A DNA stretch of 64,000 nt. It comes from Gemmatimonadota bacterium. GTDB lineage: Bacteria > Gemmatimonadota > Gemmatimonadetes > Gemmatimonadales > GWC2-71-9. The position numbers and the translations under genes were made by a program. Shown here in pieces: positions 36,626-46,490 of the stretch. Location of the stretch: assembly GCA_016713435.1 (NCBI GenBank), contig JADJPD010000023.1, forward strand, positions 1-64,000, read 5' to 3'. Positions within the stretch are counted from its first letter, which is position 1; each line of letters begins with the position of its first letter. The notes under the pieces are model-generated. The model did not search any database, was not told the origin of the DNA, and worked only from the letters and a program-made list of their open reading frames with translations.

Positions 36626-37557
36626 GCCGACGAACGGAACTCCTGCTGCTGCTGGCCCTGGGCGCCTGCGCGGAGCAGCGAGGCGGTGACGACGACGAGC
36701 GCGAGGCGGCCCCGCCGCCGGCGCTCGCCCAGGTGGGCGAGGAGGCGGGCCTCGCCGTGGACAGCGCCACACGGGCGCGCATCGGCCTCACCACCGTGCC
36801 GCTCACGGCCATCACCACCCGCCCGGAAGTGGAGCTGGCGGGTGTCGTGGTGCCCGATCCCGGCGCCGGCACCACCCTCCGCGCAAACGTCAGCGGCCGC
36901 CTCGCGGCCGCCGAGGGCACCGCCTGGCCGCGGACCGGGCAGGCGCTCGCCGCGGGGCAGGCGGTGGCGCAGGTGGGTGATGCGCTCCCGCTCACCACCC
37001 CGCGCGGCGGCACCGTCGTGGCGGTGCACGCCTTCCCCGGCCAGGTGGTGCAGGCCGGCGATCCGCTGCTGGAGCTCACCGATTACACCGCCGCCCTGGT
37101 GCGGGTGCCCTGGGGCGGCGAGGGCGCGCCGCCCGCGTCGGCCAGCGTGGAGCCGGCGGGCGGGGGCACGCGGCGGGCGGGCTCTCTCGTCGGTCCCGCG
37201 CCGGAAGCGGACCCGCTCACCGGGGCCGCGGCCTGGCTGTATCGCGTTGGGGGCGGCGGCCTGCGCCCGGGCGTCGCCCTCACGGTCCATGTGCCGAGCA
37301 CCGCCGCGCCGGAACAGGGCGTGCTGGTGCCCGATGCGGCGGTGGTGCAGTGGGACGCGCTGGCCTGGGCCTATGTCGAGCGGGAGCCGGGCACCTTCGT
37401 GCGGGTGCGGGTGCCCACCACCACGGCGGTGTCAGGCGGGTGGGTGGTCAGCAGCGGCCTCTCGGCGGGAGAGCAGGTGGTGGTCACCGGCGCCGAGCTG
37501 CTGCTGAGCGAGGAGTTCCGCGCCCGCATCGTCGTGGGCGAGGAAGTCGGCGAGTGA
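36622..37557 (+). CDS. Membrane-fusion lipoprotein of an RND efflux pump (CusB/CzcB-like)
   Basis: 311 residues, GTG start. Signal ends in LALGAC (lipoprotein). A biotinyl-lipoyl-like hairpin is visible around residues 130-155 (TTPRGGTVVAVHAFPGQVVQAGDPLLEL), followed by a beta-barrel domain and a membrane-proximal domain (VVSSGLSAGEQVVVTGAELLLSEEF). Shorter than CusB (about 400), missing most of the helical hairpin. Bridges the TolC-like and RND proteins on either side; the substrate is inferred to be heavy metal or drug from homology only. Confidence 0.82.
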   Translation: MSRRTELLLLLALGACAEQRGGDDDEREAAPPPALAQVGEEAGLAVDSATRARIGLTTVPLTAITTRPEVELAGVVVPDPGAGTTLRANVSGRLAAAEGTAWPRTGQALAAGQAVAQVGDALPLTTPRGGTVVAVHAFPGQVVQAGDPLLELTDYTAALVRVPWGGEGAPPASASVEPAGGGTRRAGSLVGPAPEADPLTGAAAWLYRVGGGGLRPGVALTVHVPSTAAPEQGVLVPDAAVVQWDALAWAYVEREPGTFVRVRVPTTTAVSGGWVVSSGLSAGEQVVVTGAELLLSEEFRARIVVGEEVGE

Positions 37558-37564
37558 GCCGCTG

Positions 37565-40500
37565 ATGCTCACCTGGCTCGTTGGCGCGAGTGTGCGCCGG
37601 CCCGGCATCGTGGTCGGGCTGGCGCTGGTGCTCATTGCCTATGGCGCCACCGTGGTGGCGCGCGCCAGGCTGGACGTCTTCCCGGAGTTTGCGCCGCCGC
37701 AGGTGAGCATCCAGACCGAGGCGCCCGGCTTCTCGCCGGAGCAGGTGGAGGTGCTGGTTACCAAGCCCATCGAGGACGCCATCAACGGCGTCAACGGCGT
37801 GGACGTGATCCGCTCCCAGTCCATCCAGGGCCTCTCGGTGATCACCGCCGTGCTGGCCGAAGGCACCGAGGTGCGTGCCGCCCGCCAGCTCCTCGCGGAG
37901 CGGCTCGGCGAGGTCACCGCCCGGCTCCCCGCCGGCGCTGATCCGCCGGTGCTCTCGCCGCTCACCAGCAGCTCGAGCACCGTGCTCATGGTGGGCTTCA
38001 CCTCGGAACGCCGCTCCGCCATGGAGCAGCGCACCTTCGTGGACTGGGTGGTGAAGCCCCGGCTTCTGGCCACGCCGGGCGTGGCCAAGGTGGCCGTCTT
38101 CGGCGGCGAGGAGCGCCAGCTCCAGGTGCTGGCCGATCCGGGCGCCCTCCGGCTCCACGGCCTGACGCTCAGCGACCTGGCGGACGTGGTGAGCCGCGCC
38201 ACCGGCGTCCGCGGTGCCGGCGTCATCGACGACCCCAACCAGCGCATCGTGGTCCGCACCGAGGGCCAGCTGCTCACCGCCGCCGAGCTCGGCCGCGCGC
38301 TGGTGCGGGCGGAGGCGGGCAGCATGCTCCGGCTCCGGGACGTGGCCACGGTGCGGGAAGGGCCGGCCACGCCCTTCGGCGCCGGCACCATCAATGGCGG
38401 CGAGGGCATCGTGGTGGTGCTGAGCGGCCAGCTCGGCAGCAACACCAAGGACGTGGCCGCGCGCGCCGAGCAGGTGCTGGCGGAGCTGGGCGCGGTGATC
38501 GCCGCCGAGGGGATGGTGCTCCATCCCGACATCTTCCGGCCTGCCACCTTCATCGACCTGGCCATCCGGAACATCGTCACCGCGCTCCTGCTCGGCGGCG
38601 TGCTGGTGGCGGTGGTGCTGCTCCTCTTCCTGGCCGACTGGCGCGCCGCCGCCATCTCCATGACGGCCATCCCGCTGTCGCTCCTCTCGGCGCTCATCGT
38701 CCTCGACCGCTTCGGCTTCAGCCTGAACACCCTGACGCTGGGAGGCCTGGCCATCGCGCTCGGCGAGGTGGTGGACGACGCCATCATCGACGTCGAGAAC
38801 ATCGTGCGGCGCCTCCGGGAGGCGCGCCAGGGACCGGACGGGCCGCGCGCGCTCGGGGCCGGCGAGGTGGCGGCCATCGTGCGGGACGCGTCCATCGAGG
38901 TCCGCCACAGCGTGGTGTACGCCACCTTCGTGGTGGCGCTGGTCTTCGCGCCGGTGCTCACCATGAGCGGCGTGCAGGGCGCGCTCTTCCAGCCGCTCGG
39001 CATCGCCTATATCCTGGCCACGCTCGCGTCGCTGCTGGTGGCCCTCACGGTGACGCCGGCGCTCACGCTGCTGCTCCTAGCCGGGCAGGAGAACCGCACC
39101 CGCGAGTCGGCGGTGCTGGCGCGGCTCAAGCGCGGCTTCGAGCGGGTGCTGGCGCGCCTCTTCCCTCACCCCCGCGCCATCCTGGCGCTGACCCTGCTGG
39201 TCTGTGCCGGCGCGCTGGCGCTGTTCCCGTTCCTCGGGAGCGCCTTCCTGCCGGAGTTCCGCGAGGGCCATTACGTGGTGCACATGGCCACGGTCCCCGG
39301 CGCCTCGCTGGAGGAGTCGAAGCGGCTCGGCAAGCTGGTCACGGCGGCGATGATGCGGGACCCGCGGATCCTGGCGGTGGGCCAGCGGGCAGGACGCGCG
39401 GAGCTCTCGGAGGACACCTGGGGCACGCACTACAGCGAGATCGAGGTGGAGCTCCGCGCCGAAGCGATTGGTGAGGCGAAGGACGTCGAGGACAGCCTCC
39501 GCGCTCATCTCGCCGGCTTCCCCGGCGTGAGCTTTGCCATCCGCGGCTTCCTCGCTGAGCGGATCGAGGAGACCCTCACCGGCTCCACCGCGCAGGTGGT
39601 GCTCCGGATCTTCGGCGAGGATCTCGACTCGCTCGACACCGGCGCCCGGCGCGCGGCGGCTCTCTTGCGCGCCCTCCCCGGCAGCGCCGACGTGCAGTAC
39701 GAGCCGCCGGCGGTGTCGCCCAACGTCACCGTCCGCCTCGACCAGGCGCGCCTGGCGCGCCACGGCCTCCTGGCGGACGACGTGCTGCGGGAGGTGGAGA
39801 CCGCCACCCGCGGCGCCCGCGCGGGGCAGGTGTACGAGGGGAGCCGGAGCACCGACATCGTGGTGCTCCTGGCCGAGCGGGCGCGCCGTCGTCCCGAGGA
39901 CCTGGAGCGCCTGCCGCTCCGCGCGCCGGACGGACGCCTGGTCCTGCTGCGCGACGTGGCCACGGTGGGCCGCTCCAACGGCCGCTACGTGATCATGCAC
40001 CAGGGCGCCCGCCGGGTGCAGACCGTCACCGCCAACGTGGTGGGGCGGGACGTGCCGGACTTCGCGCGGGAAGCTCGAGGGCAGGCTCCGCACGGCAGGC
40101 GCGCTACCCGCTGGCCTGCACGCGGAACTCGCGGGGACCGCCACGGCGCAGCGGGACGCCGAGACCGAGCTGCTGGTGCACAGCCTGCTGGCCGGCCTCG
40201 TGATCCTGATGCTCCTCTGGCTGGCCTTCGCGCAGCCGGGGCGGCTGCTGCTGGTGCTCGCCAACCTGCCGTTCGCGCTGGTGGGGGGCGTGGTGGCGGT
40301 CGCGCTCACCGGCGGCACGGTCTCGCTCGGGTCGCTGGTGGGCTTCGTGACGCTCTTCGGCATCGCCACGCGGAACGCGGTGATGCTGATCTCGCACTAC
40401 GACCACCTGGTCACCACCGAGGGCGCCGAATGGACCCTCGCCACCGCGCTCCGCGGGGCGAGCGAGCGCCTCGGCCCCATCCTCATGACCGCCGCCGTCA

Positions 40501-40667
40501 CCGGCCTGGCGCTCCTGCCGCTGGCGCTCGGCAGCGGCGACCCGGGGCGCGAGATCGAGGGGCCGATGGCCATCGTCATCCTGGGCGGCCTCGTCACCTC
40601 CACGCTGCTCAGCCTGATCGTCCTTCCGGTGCTGGCGGCGCGATACGGGCGCTTCGCCAGGCGCTAG
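37565..40667 (+). pseudogene. RND efflux permease (CusA/CzcA family), frameshifted
   Basis: Two frames together encode one about 1033-residue permease: 37565 to about 40070, and about 40071 to 40667. The first part has the periplasmic and membrane regions (GEVVDDAIIDVENIVRRLREA; PLGIAYILATLASLLVALTVTPAL), the second part the last membrane helices (GLVILMLLWLAFAQPGRLLLVLANLPFALVGG; GFVTLFGIATRNAVMLI). Deleting one G from GGG 40068-40070 joins them as FAR-KLEGRLRTAG. Without correction the first frame runs on to 40849 with unrelated sequence. Substrate: heavy metal by family (HME-RND), as inferred. Either an assembly indel or a real inactivation. Confidence 0.85.
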
Positions 40668-40682
40668 GCGGCGCTCGCACGC

Positions 40683-40730
40683 CCCGTTGCGGGCGCGCGA
40701 GGCGGCGGTGCCGCGCGGAAGGGCAACGGG
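40683..40730. terminator. Bidirectional stem-loop between convergent genes
   Basis: CCCGTTGC (40683-40690) pairs perfectly with GCAACGGG (40723-40730), with a second GC-rich stem (GCGCG/CGCGC) inside the loop. It is in the 69-base gap between the RND gene and the converging ADOP permease gene, a place where a terminator is expected for both. Confidence 0.5.
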
Positions 40731-40736
40731 CCGCGC

Positions 40737-43160
40737 CTAGTCGCCCCGGATGGCCTCCACCGGATCCACGCTCGACGCCCGCCGGGCCGGCAGGTAACTG
40801 GCGAGCAGGCCCACGCCCACCATCAGGAGCGCCATCGTCAGGAAGGTGAGCGGGTCGAGGGCCGCCACCCCGAAGAGCAGGCTCGCCAGCGCGCGCGTGG
40901 CCGCCAGCGCCACGGCCACGCCGATCACGATGCCGAGCAGCACCACGCGCGTCCCCTGCGCCACGATCATGCGCCGCACCTGGCTTGCTTGGGCTCCGAG
41001 CGCCATCCGCACGCCGATCTCCCGCGTGCGCTGTGCCACCACGTACGCCAGCACCCCGTAGAGCCCCACCGCGCCCAGCACCAGCGCCATCGCCGCGGCG
41101 ATGCCCAGCGTCAGCATGGTGAACGAGAGCTGCACCATCGAGTCGCGCGCCAGCCCCGCCATCGTGAACACCCGGTACATCGGCGCCTCCGGCGCCACCT
41201 CCCGCACCAGCCGCAGCACCTCGGGCGCGATCTCCTCGGCGCGCGGGGTCTTGAGTACGTAGGCCGGGGAACTGATCCCCCATGATTCCGGCGTGGGACC
41301 CACGAGCGGCAGGTAGACCAGCGCCTGCGGCGTGTCGCGGAAGCCGTACTGCATCACGTCCTCCACCACGCCCACCACCACGGCGGGCGCCTCCCAGTCG
41401 GTCTCGCGGAGCTGGCGGCCGATCGGGTCCTGCCCGGGCCACAGCCGCTCGGCCGCACTCCGGCTCAGCACCACCGTGCCTCGCCAGCTTCGCTGCTCGG
41501 CGTCTTCGTAGCCCCGGCCCTTGAGGATGGTTATGCCCATGGCCTGGAAGTAATCGCCGGCCGTGAAGGTGTAGTCGAGCAGCGTGCCGGCCTCGTCGCC
41601 CGCGCCCTCGGCGAACCAGCGGCTGCTGGAGGTGCCCTCGTTCAGCGGGATGTTCTCCACCAGGCCCACGGTGCTGACGCCGGGCAGCGTCCGGAGCCGG
41701 TCCATGAAGGCCAGGTCGAACGCCGCGAAGGTCGGCCCGTCGTGCAGCGCCGGGCGGTCCGGCGCAATCTGGAAGGTGAAGAGGTCGGCCGTGTCGTAGC
41801 CCGGATCCACGTGGCGGAGCGCCCAGAAGCTCCGCACCAGCAGGGCCGAGCCGATGAGCAGCACCAGCGCGAGCGCCGTCTGCGCCACCACCAGCGCCTG
41901 CCGGCTCCAGGTGCCGCGGGCGGTGGTGCCCCGGGTGCTGTCGCGGAGCCGGGCAAAGTCGGGCGACGCCCCGCGCAGCGCGGGCACGGCCCCGCAGGCG
42001 AGCGCGGTCAGCGCCGCGGCCACGAGCGCAAAGAGGAGCGTGGCGGCGTCGAGGTGCACGTCGCCCAGGCGCGGGATGCCGGGGGGCGCGGCCCGGAGGA
42101 AGAGGGGGAACACGAGCGCCGCCACCAGCAGCGCCCCGAGGCCGGCCGTGGCCGCCACCAGCACCGCCTCCGCGAACTGCAGCCGCACCAGCTGGGCCCG
42201 TCCGGCGCCGAGCGCGCGGCGGATGGCCAGGTCCCGCTGCCGGCTCTCGGCCCGCACCAGGAAGAGGTTGGCCACGTTGGCGCAGGCAATGAGCAGCACC
42301 AGCGCGGTGGCGCCGAACAGCACCCAGAGCGGCCGCTTGAGGCTGCCGAGCAGCTCGTCGCCCAGCGGGCGCACCAGGGGGCGGAACTTCTCGATGGTCC
42401 GCGCATAACTCGGCGGCCCCCCGAACCGCCCCGGCAGCTCCCGCGCCAGCGTGGTCAGCTCGGCCGCTGCGGCCTCGGGGGTCACCCCCGGGCGGAGCCG
42501 TGCGATCATCCCGCTCCGGAAGCCGCCCACCTGCACGTCCGCCTCGCGGATCTCGCCCGAGATCCAGAGCAGCGTGCCCTCCTGGGGGAAGCGGAACTCG
42601 GGGCCCATGATCCCGACGATGGTGCGCATGTCGCCACCGGCGTAGACCCGCCGGCCGAGCACCGCGGAATCCCGCCCGAACCAGGTGGCCCAGAGGGCGT
42701 CGCTGATGACGATGACGCCGTCCTCGTCCTCCGTGGTGGGCAGCCGGCCCAGGATCGGGGTGGCCCCGAGCGTGGAGAAGAGCGAGTTGGTGGGGGCGGA
42801 CATCCGCACCCGTTCCACCCGGTCGTCCACCCGCAGCGTGTTGGTGAACGAGTTGAAGAGCGCCACGTCCTCGAGCGACCGGGCGCGGTCCTTGTAGTGC
42901 ACGTAGAAATCGGAGCCGAGCCCGAACTCCGGCGGATACTCGGAGCCAGGCGCGCTCCCGGCGATGTCCACCAGCCGCTCGGGGTTGGCGTAGGGCAGGG
43001 GCTGCAGCACCACCGTGTTGACCACCCCGAACATCCCCGTGGTCACCCCGATGGCCAGCGCCAGCATCCCGGCGGCGAGCAGCGTGAACCCCGGCGTGCG
43101 GCGGAGCGCGCGCCAGGCGTGGCGCAAGTCGTGGGCCCACGCGGCGAGGCCAGCGGTCAT
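40737..43160 (-). CDS. ADOP-type ABC transporter permease (MacB/FtsX family)
   Basis: 807 residues from ATG 43160; longer frames upstream have no similarity. The N-terminus MTAGLAAWAHDLRHAWRALRRTPGFTLLAAGMLALAIG is typical of the acidobacterial duplicated-permease (ADOP) group. Layout: helix, periplasmic MacB_PCD-like domain, three FtsX helices (NVANLFLVRAESRQRDLAIRRALGAG), then a second copy (helix, periplasmic domain, FtsX: TREIGVRMALGAQASQVRRM) ending PARRASSVDPVEAIR. Such proteins are usually driven by a separate MacB-like ATPase, not seen here. Substrate unknown. Confidence 0.85.
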   Translation of the reverse strand: MTAGLAAWAHDLRHAWRALRRTPGFTLLAAGMLALAIGVTTGMFGVVNTVVLQPLPYANPERLVDIAGSAPGSEYPPEFGLGSDFYVHYKDRARSLEDVALFNSFTNTLRVDDRVERVRMSAPTNSLFSTLGATPILGRLPTTEDEDGVIVISDALWATWFGRDSAVLGRRVYAGGDMRTIVGIMGPEFRFPQEGTLLWISGEIREADVQVGGFRSGMIARLRPGVTPEAAAAELTTLARELPGRFGGPPSYARTIEKFRPLVRPLGDELLGSLKRPLWVLFGATALVLLIACANVANLFLVRAESRQRDLAIRRALGAGRAQLVRLQFAEAVLVAATAGLGALLVAALVFPLFLRAAPPGIPRLGDVHLDAATLLFALVAAALTALACGAVPALRGASPDFARLRDSTRGTTARGTWSRQALVVAQTALALVLLIGSALLVRSFWALRHVDPGYDTADLFTFQIAPDRPALHDGPTFAAFDLAFMDRLRTLPGVSTVGLVENIPLNEGTSSSRWFAEGAGDEAGTLLDYTFTAGDYFQAMGITILKGRGYEDAEQRSWRGTVVLSRSAAERLWPGQDPIGRQLRETDWEAPAVVVGVVEDVMQYGFRDTPQALVYLPLVGPTPESWGISSPAYVLKTPRAEEIAPEVLRLVREVAPEAPMYRVFTMAGLARDSMVQLSFTMLTLGIAAAMALVLGAVGLYGVLAYVVAQRTREIGVRMALGAQASQVRRMIVAQGTRVVLLGIVIGVAVALAATRALASLLFGVAALDPLTFLTMALLMVGVGLLASYLPARRASSVDPVEAIRGD

Positions 43161-43269
43161 CGGGGGGACTCCGGGAGGGGAAGACCCCTGTACGGGGACC
43201 AAACGGCTCGGAGTTTCAGGTGGAACAGTATCCGGGCGGCCGATCCTGTCGGTTGAGCGGGCCCCTTTC

Positions 43270-43425
43270 GTCATTGAGCTGACGGCACGGACGCCCCGCG
43301 TGCTCCGGGTCGTGCTGGACTTCGACGCCGCGCGCATCGGCGCGGCCTTGGTGAGTCCCCCGGACACCATGATCCAGCGGCTGGGGCGCGCCAAGCGCCG
43401 CATCCGCGACGCACGGATCCCGGCC
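43270..43425 (+). pseudogene. Remnant of an ECF-type sigma factor (region 4)
   Basis: Within the 342-base gap between the ADOP permease and the serine hydrolase, the frame beginning at 43270 encodes a degraded sigma region 4: LTARTPRVLRVVLDFDAARI then LGRAKRRIRDARIP. This matches the ending of DUF6596-type ECF sigma factors (LTTAEIARAFLV...QRLVRAKRKIRDAGIP). No region 2 or start codon fits, so it is a decayed fragment. The rest of the gap shows nothing else. Confidence 0.6.
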
Positions 43426-43502
43426 ATGCGGAACAGCCTCCGCGCACCTACTTTCCATCTCTCCTTGCCCCCTCCACCCCAGCCGTCCCAGGAGCCTCAG
43501 GC

Positions 43503-44954
43503 ATGTCTGTCCTGCCGCTTGCCGCCCGTCCGCTGGTCCGCCCCGCGCCTGCTCGCCGGCGGCCGTTGTCGCTGGCCCTGCTGGTGCTGGCCCTGCTCCC
43601 CGCCGGGAGCCGAGCCCAGGCCCTCACCGACACCGAGCGCGCCAAGGTGGACAGCATCGCCCGCGGCGTGCTCATGGAGACCGGCGCGCCGAGCGCCTCG
43701 GTGGCGGTGGTGCGGGGCGGGGTGATCGCCTACGAGCAGGCCTACGGCACCGCGCGCATCAACCCCGACGTCGCCGCGTCGCCCCAGATGCGCTACGCGA
43801 TCGGTTCGGTGAGCAAGCAGTTCACGGCCACCGCCATCCTGCTGCTGGCCGAGGAGGGGAAGCTCAAGCTCGACGACCCGGTGTCGCGCTACCTCCCGGG
43901 CCTCACCCGCGGCACCGACGTGACCATCCGCCAGCTCCTCTCCATGACCTCCGGCTACCAGGACTACTGGCCGCAGGACTACGTCATGGTGGACATGCAG
44001 CGGCCCGTCACCGCACGCGAGATCATGCAGCGCTGGGCCGCCAAGCCGCTCGACTTCGAGCCCGGCAGCAAGTGGCAGTACAGCAACACCAACTACGTCC
44101 TGGCCGGCGCCATCGTGGAGAAGGTGTCGCGAATGGCGTTCCTCGACTTCCTCAAGCAGCGGATCTTCACGCCACTTGGCATGACCACCGTCGCGAACTA
44201 CGACGCCGGCCCGCTCAGCGCCATGGATGCGGCCCCGCTGCTCCGGAACGGCCTCGGCCCCCTGCGCCTCGCGCCGAAGGAAGGCCCGGGCTGGCTCTTC
44301 GCCGCCGGCCAGCTGGCCATGACCGCGCACGACCTCGCCCTCTGGGACATCGGCATCATGGACCAGAAGGTCCTCAAGCCCGCCTCCTACCGCGCCCAGC
44401 AGACCGACATGCTGCTCACCAGCGGCCTCTCCACCGGCTACGGCCTCGGCGTGGACGTGAGCCAGCTCGGCGAGCATCGCCGCATCAGCCACACCGGCGC
44501 CGTCTCTGGGTACACCACCAGCAACCAGGTCTTCCCCGAAGCCCGCGCGGCCGTCGTGGTCTTCACCAACATCTACCCCGGCGGCGGCGGCGCGTCGAGC
44601 CGGATCGGCGCCCGGGTGGCCAGCATGCTCTTCGCCCCTGCCGACACCGCCGGCGCCACCGCGCTCGCCGACGCCCGTGCCATGTACGACGAGCTCACCA
44701 AGGGCCGCATCGACCGGAGCCGCCTCACCGTCTCCGCCAATGCCTACTTCACCGACGAGGTCCTCGCCGACTACGCCGCCAGCCTCGGCCCCCTCGGCGC
44801 CCCGTCCGCCTTCACCCGCGGGGGCGAGTCGCTCCGCGGCGGCATGGTGATCCGCAGCTACCGCATCGCCGCCGGCGGCCGCAGCCTGGCCCTCACCACC
44901 ATGACCATGCCCGACGGCAAGATCGAGCAGTACATCGTGGAGAAGGTGAACTGA
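43503..44954 (+). CDS. Secreted serine hydrolase (beta-lactamase/PBP4* family)
   Basis: 483 residues. A signal peptide is visible (hydrophobic 22-37, ending AGSRAQA). Class C-type catalytic motifs are intact: SxxK (Ser102-Lys105, GSVSKQF), YxN (Tyr193-Asn195, QYSNTN) and HTG (His330-Gly332). A C-terminal extension of about 115 residues follows the domain. Family members include esterases, peptidases and D-aminopeptidases, so resistance to beta-lactams is not implied. First gene of a likely three-gene operon. Confidence 0.85.
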   Translation: MSVLPLAARPLVRPAPARRRPLSLALLVLALLPAGSRAQALTDTERAKVDSIARGVLMETGAPSASVAVVRGGVIAYEQAYGTARINPDVAASPQMRYAIGSVSKQFTATAILLLAEEGKLKLDDPVSRYLPGLTRGTDVTIRQLLSMTSGYQDYWPQDYVMVDMQRPVTAREIMQRWAAKPLDFEPGSKWQYSNTNYVLAGAIVEKVSRMAFLDFLKQRIFTPLGMTTVANYDAGPLSAMDAAPLLRNGLGPLRLAPKEGPGWLFAAGQLAMTAHDLALWDIGIMDQKVLKPASYRAQQTDMLLTSGLSTGYGLGVDVSQLGEHRRISHTGAVSGYTTSNQVFPEARAAVVVFTNIYPGGGGASSRIGARVASMLFAPADTAGATALADARAMYDELTKGRIDRSRLTVSANAYFTDEVLADYAASLGPLGAPSAFTRGGESLRGGMVIRSYRIAAGGRSLALTTMTMPDGKIEQYIVEKVN

Positions 44955-44973
44955 CCTCGCCGGGAGTCGCCTG

Positions 44974-46488
44974 ATGGCAATGAAGCTCCGCGCCGCCGCC
45001 GTCGCCCTGCTCCTCGGCCTCCACCTCCTGGCGCCGCCGGCCGGGGCGCAGGCCACCCGGTACGGCACGGTGCGCTTCGCCAACTCCGGCGCCCCGGCCG
45101 CGCAGGCCGACTTCCAGGCGGGCGTGGCCCTGCTGCACGACTTCGAGTATGGCGCCGCGGCCGCCGCCTTCCGCCGCGCCCAGGCCCTCGACCCCGGCTT
45201 CGCCATGGCCTACTGGGGCGAGGCCATGACGTACAATCACGCCATCTGGATGGAGCAGGACCTCGCGCAGGCGCGCGCCGTCCTGGCCCGCCTCGGCGCC
45301 ACGCCCGCGGAGCGCCGCGCCAAGGCCGGGACGCCGCGGGAGCAGGCGTTCCTCGGGGCGGTGGAGGTCCTCTACGGCGAGGGCACCAAGCCCGACCGCG
45401 ACCGCGCCTACGAGGCCGCCATGGCCGGGCTCCACGCCGCCTGGCCGGACGACGTCGAGGCCGTGGCGTTCCATGCCCTCGTCGTGCTGGGCACCGCGCA
45501 CGGCGGCCGCGACGTGGCCACCTACATGCGCGCGGCGGCCATGCTCGAGGAGGTGTGGCCCGCCCACCGCGAGCATCCCGGCGTCCTCCACTACCTGATC
45601 CACTGCTACGACGACCCGGACCACGCCCCGCTCGGCCTGCGCGCCGCGCGTCTCTATGCCACCGTGGCGCCGGACGCCGGTCATGCGTCGCACATGACGT
45701 CGCACATCTTCCTGGCGCTCGGCATGTGGCAGGAGACGGTCACCGCCAACCTCGCCGGCATCGCCGCCGCCAACCGGATGCGCGGCACCACCGAGCCCGG
45801 CTGCGGGCACTACGTCACCTGGCTCAGCTACGCCTACCTCCAGCTCGGCGACAGCGCCGCCTCCGCCGGGACGGTGCGGGGCTGCGCGGCCCGGGTGGCG
45901 CGGATGCCGGAGGCCGAGCCAAGCCAGGGGCTGGACCCGGACGACAGCCGCACCAGCTCCCTCGCCAACATGCGGCTCCGGTTCCTGGTGGAGACCGGCG
46001 CCTGGGACGGCGACATCGCGCGGATGACGCTCCCCGTGAACGCGGGCCCGCGGGCGCGGCTCGACTTCGCCTTCGGCGACCTGCTCCGGGCCGTGGGTCG
46101 CGGTGATCATGCGGCGGAACTCGCGGCCAGGGCGGCGCTCGACGCCGCGGCGCGGGACGTCGAGCGGATCGCGTCGGCGGCCGCGGATGAGGACCCCACC
46201 GCCCGCGAGCGGCCCGGCATCCTGCGGCTGCAGGCGGAGGCCCTGCTGGCCGAGGCGGGCGGCGACGCCACCGGGGCGGAGCGCGCCCTCCGTGAGGCGG
46301 CGCGACGCGAGGCGGCGCTGCCGGTGGCCTTCGGGCCGCCCACCATCGACAAGCCGTCGGAGGAGCGGCTCGCGGAGCTCCTGCTGCGGCAGGGCCGGCG
46401 CGAGGAAGCACGAGGCCACTTCGCGGCGGTGCTGCTGCGGGCGCCGGGGCGGCGCCTGGCCACCGAAGGGCTGGCGGCGGTCCGCTGA
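44974..46488 (+). CDS. Secreted TPR-repeat protein
   Basis: 504 residues with an N-terminal signal (MAMKLRAAAVALLLGLHLLAPPAGAQ). TPR-like segments run through most of the chain, e.g. ADFQAGVALLHDFEYGAAAAAFRRAQALDPGFAMAYWGEAM; a central region has conserved HYLIHCYDDPDHA and MTSHIFLALGMW. Likely periplasmic protein-interaction module; role unknown. Starts 19 bases after the hydrolase stop and ends 2 bases before the next gene. Confidence 0.72.
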   Translation: MAMKLRAAAVALLLGLHLLAPPAGAQATRYGTVRFANSGAPAAQADFQAGVALLHDFEYGAAAAAFRRAQALDPGFAMAYWGEAMTYNHAIWMEQDLAQARAVLARLGATPAERRAKAGTPREQAFLGAVEVLYGEGTKPDRDRAYEAAMAGLHAAWPDDVEAVAFHALVVLGTAHGGRDVATYMRAAAMLEEVWPAHREHPGVLHYLIHCYDDPDHAPLGLRAARLYATVAPDAGHASHMTSHIFLALGMWQETVTANLAGIAAANRMRGTTEPGCGHYVTWLSYAYLQLGDSAASAGTVRGCAARVARMPEAEPSQGLDPDDSRTSSLANMRLRFLVETGAWDGDIARMTLPVNAGPRARLDFAFGDLLRAVGRGDHAAELAARAALDAAARDVERIASAAADEDPTARERPGILRLQAEALLAEAGGDATGAERALREAARREAALPVAFGPPTIDKPSEERLAELLLRQGRREEARGHFAAVLLRAPGRRLATEGLAAVR

Positions 46489-46490
46489 CG

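Noticed and set aside
37565..40849. RND gene as a normal 1094-residue protein
   Set aside because: The last 260 residues of this frame are Arg/Pro/Ala-rich and lack membrane helices, while the expected helices are in the next frame.
43503..44954. Beta-lactam resistance gene
   Set aside because: Motifs fit the wide serine hydrolase family; sequence gives no basis for a resistance claim.
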